Shown piece after piece: positions 60,601 through 64,000 of a DNA stretch of 64,000 nucleotides; positions within the stretch are counted from its first letter, which is position 1, and every line of letters starts with the position of its first letter. The notes under the pieces are model-generated. The model searched no databases. It was not told where the DNA came from and saw nothing but the letters and a program-made list of their open reading frames with translations. The stretch is from Janthinobacterium agaricidamnosum NBRC 102515 = DSM 9628 (lineage in GTDB: Bacteria; Pseudomonadota; Gammaproteobacteria; Burkholderiales; Burkholderiaceae_D): the NCBI RefSeq assembly GCF_000723165.1, contig NZ_HG322949.1, positions 3,451,101 to 3,515,100 of the forward strand. Reading direction: 5' to 3'. Position numbers and translations under genes: made by a program.

Positions 60601-63175
60601 GGTAGTGCTGCAGCCGGAACTGGCGCGCCGGCCCGGCGGCGCGATCGTCATCGGCCTCGGCGCGCTGGGCGAATTGACGCCGGGCGAACTGACGCGCGCG
60701 TTCGCCGGCGGCTTGCTGGAGTATGCCTGCGTGCGCGAACAATTGCTGGCCGCCGGCCAGCGCAACGCGCCCTGCCCGCCGTCGCGCCAGGAAGCGGCCG
60801 GGCATGGCACCGACAGCCTGCGGGTGGCCAGCCTGCTGTCCGGTTCCGGTTACGGCGGCCTGTCGATCGCGCTGTGCATACGCTCGCTGATCGACGGCGT
60901 GCGCAGCGCCAACCGGCGCCTCGAAGACGCCGGCCTGCGCAGCCGCATCCACCACATCAGCATTTATGAACAGTCGGAGGCGCGCGCCATCGCGGCCGCC
61001 ATCGCGATCGAACAGGTGATGTGCGAAACGCGCTACCAGAGCGCGCTGCACTTCGACCGGCGCATCAAGCACAGCCCCGGCGGCTACCGGCGGGTGCTGC
61101 CGGTGCTGAGCGGCGACAATGGCTGGCGCCGGGTGCACATCGTCGCCGCCGACCTGTCCGGCGCATTGCGGTTTACCCTCGTCACCGACCGCGCCCACAA
61201 CAGCGTCGATGAAGAACCGAACCAGCGCCAGGCGGTCGACGGCCTGATCATGGACGCCACCGACAACACCACCGACCAGCCCGGCCTGTCGCGCGCGCTG
61301 TACGAACTGATGCTGCCGAACGGCTTGAAGGCGGCGATTCCGGAAATGCGCGGCCTGATCCTGGCGGTCGACCAGAGCGCCGCGATCTATCCGTGGGAAT
61401 TGATGCGCGACGAGGCCGACCGCGAAGAAAGCCCGCTGTCGACCCGCATCGGCATGGTGCGCCAGCTGGCCTCGCCGCGCGAACTGCCGCGCGGCATCAG
61501 CCCGGCCAGCAACAGCGTGCTGGTGGTCGGCGACACCGATTCCGGGCTGGCCGAACTGCCGGCCGCGCAAGCCGAGGCGCAACAGGTGGCGCGCATGTTC
61601 GGCGCCAGCGGCTACCACGTGGTCGACCTGTACCGGCCCAAGGCGCAACAAGTGCTGGTGCACCTGTTCGATGAAAAATACTTCGCCATCCACCTGGCCG
61701 GCCACGGCGAAGTCGAAGGCGCCAGCACGCCGCTGACCGGCCTGGTGCTGGGGCCGAAAACCCGGCTGACGGCGGCCCAGATCAGCAAGCTGAAACGGGT
61801 GCCGCAATTCGTCTTCATCAATTGCTGCCACCTGGGCGACATGCGCCCGGACGCGGCGGCGCCATGGTCCAAGCTGGCCGCCAACCTGGCCACCGCCTTC
61901 ATCGAAATGGGTTCCCAGGCGGTCATCGCGGCCGGCTGGCGCATCGACGACCAGGCCGCCAGCACCTTTGCGCGCAGCTTTTACAAGGGCATGATGAGCG
62001 GCGAATATTTCGGCGACGCGGTGCGGCTGGCGCGCGAGGCGACCTTCCTCGGCTTCCCGGCGTCGAACACCTGGGGCGCCTACCAGGCCTACGGCGACGA
62101 CCGCTACCGCTTCCCGAACACCGAGACCAAGCAATGGCTGGCGCCGGACTATCACTACCACGGCCAGTTGCTGGCCGACCTGGAAACGCTGCATGCGCGC
62201 ATCGCCGGCGCCGATGCGGCGCGCCGCAAGAGCATCCAGGACAAGGTCGGCGCGATCGAGGAATCGGCGCGGCTGCGCTTTTACGGCTACGCCGACATCC
62301 GCGAAAAAATGGCCGACACGCGGGCCGGGCTGGGCGGCATCGACAATACGCTGCGCGCGATCGAGCATTACCGCGCCGCGCAAAGCGCCACCGACGGCCA
62401 GGTCAGCATGCGCGCGCTGGAACGGCTGGCCACGCTCGAAGTCAGGCAGGGTGCGGCGCTGCTCGGCATCGCCGCCGGCGATGCCGTCGAACAGCCGGCC
62501 GAGCCGGCACAAGGCGCGGCCTTGATGGACAGCGGCCGGCGCCGGCTGGAATTGCTGATCGAACTGGCGCCGACCGCGCAGCGCCTGTCGCTGCTGGGCG
62601 AATACTGGAAGCTGCAGGCCCGGCTGGCGCGGTTGCACGGCGCACCGGCCGAAGCGGCGCTGCTGGAAATGACGGCCGCCTACCGCCGCGCGCTGGACGA
62701 GTCGGCGCTGCGCAGCGGTTCGGCCGACTATGAAATCGTCTTCAACGCGCTGGCCGGCGCTTTCCTGCTGAAGGCCGCCGGCCATGGCGACGCATGGTCG
62801 GTGCTGCATCCGGTGCTGGCCGACGTGCTGCAAAGCGCGATCGCCAACGCGCACCAGCGTTACGCCGAGGAGCGCAAGTCGGCCGATATTTGCGTCGAGG
62901 TGCAAGGCGCGCTGATCGCCACGCTGTGGGCCTGTTATGAAGCGCCGCCCACGCCCGCGTCCAGCGTGTTCGGCGCGGCCCAGCGCGACCAGATCATCGC
63001 CTTGTACCACGACGCGCTGCGCCGTTTCGGCTCGATCGGCGAACCGGAAGCGCTGCTCCTGCCGGTGCGCTTCATGCTGGAAATGATGCCGCCGGGCGCA
63101 CCCGAAGGCAGCCTCGAAGCCCGCTTGCGGGCCTCGCTGCAAGCATTCGTGGCGCAACTGCCGGCACTGGCCTGA
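57671..63175 (+). CDS. Giant CHAT-domain protein with two alpha/beta-hydrolase-like domains
   Basis: A 1834-aa protein. Residues about 170-480 resemble a lipase-like domain (LLLLLHGSASSTERCF, then LSHGSGGLVGELLAR). About 530-800 resemble LCAT (VLLLPGVMGSHLQVGNSRVW, GHGMGGLLARWAL, QVGTPNRGTHAM). In both elbows the expected nucleophile serine is glycine (Gly250, Gly643). After a middle region, a CHAT caspase-like domain (about 1215-1500) keeps His1345 (HLAGHGE) and Cys1385 (FINCCHLG). The C-terminal 330 residues are helical and TPR-like. The ATG at 57671 is used; no good ribosome site is seen and a TTG at 57584 is in frame. CHAT proteases are often effectors of immunity or programmed death; that role is inference here. 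Confidence 0.82.
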   Translation: MDIPDDSASPASLLLRLTRDPHASLKTSHAAPEWQVSTYVLSGARGFGSDQLTVALGPLDVTELILADGSSLLASCDSLPRYLGTPSAAGNGAAPLIEVGQALRPSGPRLPPGASGDGVGAWMLKALRIYRGGGSGMTALAAAGAFQDRQLDHRLGLYRCATERWELTPAAPLAPAREPLLLLLHGSASSTERCFRGLWDNGLGPQLAALYGNRIYGYEHRTLSEGPIHNALELVRLLPQGALLHVLSHGSGGLVGELLARAQRSASRGAADLAGDGIERLSENTVGGEPFNRHDIDHFTSQAMLTGRLGYAADAARLEQLNLELKSRAIRIERFVRVACPARGSTLVSGRLERWASVMFNLLGSGATAAPPRASGEIVDAGASFFLALVQQRCDARLLPGIEAMMPDSPLVALLNAPDVRIDASLHVLAGDCSGHGLLKWLGDSLSGLDYGGQSDLLVNSASMSGGAARQPPLRQVFLRGPHVHHLNYFERPHSAALLLRALAGVPEVQFQPLAGIEHGAVARGGEAPKRRDGAPIVLLLPGVMGSHLQVGNSRVWFDPVNLVEGQIERLAVGQPHIVSAGWVEPYYEPFAQFLAQSHEVRPFTYDWRLSLLDSGAAFETVLDAAMDDAERRGQPLRIVGHGMGGLLARWALRERWPRFTAISGSRLLQVGTPNRGTHAMAAVLLGRDELVQMLISWIGWKHTARQFLGFIRAFPGVLEMLPWPADGQTPLANDGIDYFDPATWKLWQQDDREAGLANGWHAPLAAALQQARSSAALIAATPLNARHTSYLAGCAATPLAVRVRAGRLEIAYGIEGDGRVAWDGGIPAGIKAWYVAAAHGDLLRQQALFPAYRQLLENGHCTQLADSPPNLRGKHPPQFHAREPEAFPLFPTPQETLAAAIGGARPSVPPPLLAAPRVTLEIIHGSMASADAPVMTGSYAYESLRGSMTFLDRLLDGRLQEIHALGRYPQRPDEALVVLQPELARRPGGAIVIGLGALGELTPGELTRAFAGGLLEYACVREQLLAAGQRNAPCPPSRQEAAGHGTDSLRVASLLSGSGYGGLSIALCIRSLIDGVRSANRRLEDAGLRSRIHHISIYEQSEARAIAAAIAIEQVMCETRYQSALHFDRRIKHSPGGYRRVLPVLSGDNGWRRVHIVAADLSGALRFTLVTDRAHNSVDEEPNQRQAVDGLIMDATDNTTDQPGLSRALYELMLPNGLKAAIPEMRGLILAVDQSAAIYPWELMRDEADREESPLSTRIGMVRQLASPRELPRGISPASNSVLVVGDTDSGLAELPAAQAEAQQVARMFGASGYHVVDLYRPKAQQVLVHLFDEKYFAIHLAGHGEVEGASTPLTGLVLGPKTRLTAAQISKLKRVPQFVFINCCHLGDMRPDAAAPWSKLAANLATAFIEMGSQAVIAAGWRIDDQAASTFARSFYKGMMSGEYFGDAVRLAREATFLGFPASNTWGAYQAYGDDRYRFPNTETKQWLAPDYHYHGQLLADLETLHARIAGADAARRKSIQDKVGAIEESARLRFYGYADIREKMADTRAGLGGIDNTLRAIEHYRAAQSATDGQVSMRALERLATLEVRQGAALLGIAAGDAVEQPAEPAQGAALMDSGRRRLELLIELAPTAQRLSLLGEYWKLQARLARLHGAPAEAALLEMTAAYRRALDESALRSGSADYEIVFNALAGAFLLKAAGHGDAWSVLHPVLADVLQSAIANAHQRYAEERKSADICVEVQGALIATLWACYEAPPTPASSVFGAAQRDQIIALYHDALRRFGSIGEPEALLLPVRFMLEMMPPGAPEGSLEARLRASLQAFVAQLPALA

Positions 63176-63180
63176 CGGAT

Positions 63181-63825
63181 TTACCGCGCCGCGGTCTCGA
63201 CCCCGTAATGCCTGGCGTAGCGGCCATCCAGGTTGGCCAGCGGCATCATCAGGAAAATGTCGGCGCTTTCGAAATCGGGGTCCCAGGCCGGTTCGCCGCA
63301 CAGCCACGCGCCGGAACGCATATAACCCTTGATCAGCTGCGGCACTTGCGGTGTCAGCGCCGCTACGACCTGCTGGATCGGGAACGGCAAATGCGGCGTG
63401 ACGCGGTATTCGGCCAGTCCCTGCCACAGCAGCATGATCACGCTGCCGCCGCGGTATTTCGGATGGATGCAGGCGCGCCCCGCTTCGACCATGCGGCCGC
63501 GCACATTGTTCAGCCGCCCCAGGTCGAATTCGTTTTCCGAATACAGGCGGCCGATCTTGCGCGAACGGGACGCGCTCAGCACGCGGTAAGTGCCGACCAC
63601 CTTCAGCGTGTCGGCGTCGCGCACGATCAAATGATCGCAATGCTCGTCGAATTCATCGCTGTCGAGGCCATCGGCGCGTGCCAGCGCCGACAAACCCATG
63701 TTCTCGATAAACACTTTATAACGCAGGCGCTGCACTTCGCGCAGCTCTTCGGGCGTGCTGGCCAGGCTGGGCACCAGCTTGACCGGATTGGCCTTGACGT
63801 CGGCCGAGGTTATCAGGTTTTGCAT
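63181..63825 (-). CDS. OlsB-like GNAT N-acyltransferase
   Basis: A 214-aa GNAT-fold protein of the Acetyltransf_5 family, as in OlsB (ornithine N-acyltransferase) and FeeM-like enzymes that use acyl-ACP. Key stretches: EVQRLRYKVFIENMGLS, DEFDEHCDHLIVRDADTLKV, VGTYRVL, EAGRACIHPKYRGGSVIMLL, and MRSGAWLCGEPAWDPDFESA. It lies 5 bp from the end of the convergent CHAT gene. It may make ornithine lipid or an N-acyl amino acid; the second acyltransferase (olsA) is not in the window. Confidence 0.82.
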   Translation of the reverse strand: MQNLITSADVKANPVKLVPSLASTPEELREVQRLRYKVFIENMGLSALARADGLDSDEFDEHCDHLIVRDADTLKVVGTYRVLSASRSRKIGRLYSENEFDLGRLNNVRGRMVEAGRACIHPKYRGGSVIMLLWQGLAEYRVTPHLPFPIQQVVAALTPQVPQLIKGYMRSGAWLCGEPAWDPDFESADIFLMMPLANLDGRYARHYGVETAAR

Positions 63826-63911
63826 GCTTCATCCTAAATCCTGGCGGCGCCACGCCTGTGGCGCAACGCCGAATTCAGGCATAATCAATCCAGGCTATCG
63901 TTGGGATCATC

Positions 63912-64000
63912 ATGGACAAGCACAATACCGAAGGACATATCGCCGCCTACCCGCACGCGGCGGCCGGCTGGGGCGCGCTGAAATACGTCGCGCTGAACCT
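63912..64000 (+). CDS. FdhF/YdeP family oxidoreductase, N-terminal fragment
   Basis: The ATG at 63912 opens a frame running off the window end; 29 residues are visible (including AAYPHAAAGWGALKYVALN). The A-A-G-G/W-G-A-L/V-K pattern is that of the start of YdeP-type molybdopterin oxidoreductases. Only the N-terminus is available, so the assignment is tentative. Confidence 0.5.
   Translation, partial: MDKHNTEGHIAAYPHAAAGWGALKYVALN

Noticed and set aside
60338..63640. Very long open frame (1100 codons) antisense to the CHAT gene, and similar ones at 57713-60190 (-) and 58033-60498 (+)
   Set aside because: They are by-products of about 70% GC codon bias; their translations are low-complexity Ala/Arg/Gln/His text, while the sense frame has recognisable motifs.

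Overview
The window looks like chromosome of a high-GC betaproteobacterium, most likely Oxalobacteraceae (Janthinobacterium / Duganella / Massilia-like). The basis is the Burkholderiales-type housekeeping block glmM-folP-ftsH-rlmE / yhbY / DUF4149-greA-carB-carA and the protein sequences themselves. No rRNA is present. Two tRNA genes (Pro-TGG, Arg-TCT) lie near the middle.

Layout. 1-203: right end of an IS5-family element. 315-5035: tripartite export operon (TolC, HlyD, two ABC-2 permeases, no ATPase seen), divergent from a 1353-aa Pls/PosA-type NRPS-like membrane synthetase (5402-9463). 9467-12721: RlmN-like radical SAM enzyme, DUF1254 protein and its divergent LysR regulator. 12826-23453: a complete type I-E CRISPR-Cas locus. 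The cas operon runs right to left (cas3-cse1-cse2-cas7e-cas5e-cas6e-cas1-cas2) and is flanked by two arrays, both transcribed right to left from near-identical leaders that each carry a perfect IHF-consensus match. A 158-bp MITE with the terminal repeats of the window-start IS lies between cas3 and the decayed end of array 2. 23664-27281: DUF3761 protein, rubredoxin reductase/rubredoxin pair, DsbA-like protein, LysR. 27544-34643: copper resistance island (TolC-like lipoprotein, Tat multicopper oxidase, CusF-like, CopC, CopD; CzcE-like; sensor kinase/regulator with a candidate CopR box). 34853-46375: tRNAs and the housekeeping block. 46705-50341: heme-binding protein, patatin lipoprotein, and leuA preceded by two leucine-rich leader peptides. 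50356-56881: ergothioneine genes egtD-egtB, then a PhnD-type ABC importer operon and an orphan LolD-like ATPase. 57111-64000: small HTH protein, a 1834-aa CHAT protein with two alpha/beta-hydrolase-like domains, an OlsB-like N-acyltransferase, and the start of an FdhF/YdeP oxidoreductase.

Most notable: (1) the CHAT protein keeps a His/Cys dyad, but glycine stands where the nucleophile serine is expected in both hydrolase-like domains; (2) tandem CTA-rich leucine leader peptides lie before leuA; (3) the MITE/IS relationship; (4) the two arrays have repeats differing only in the predicted hairpin loop. All functional statements are read from sequence and family knowledge; no searches were run.
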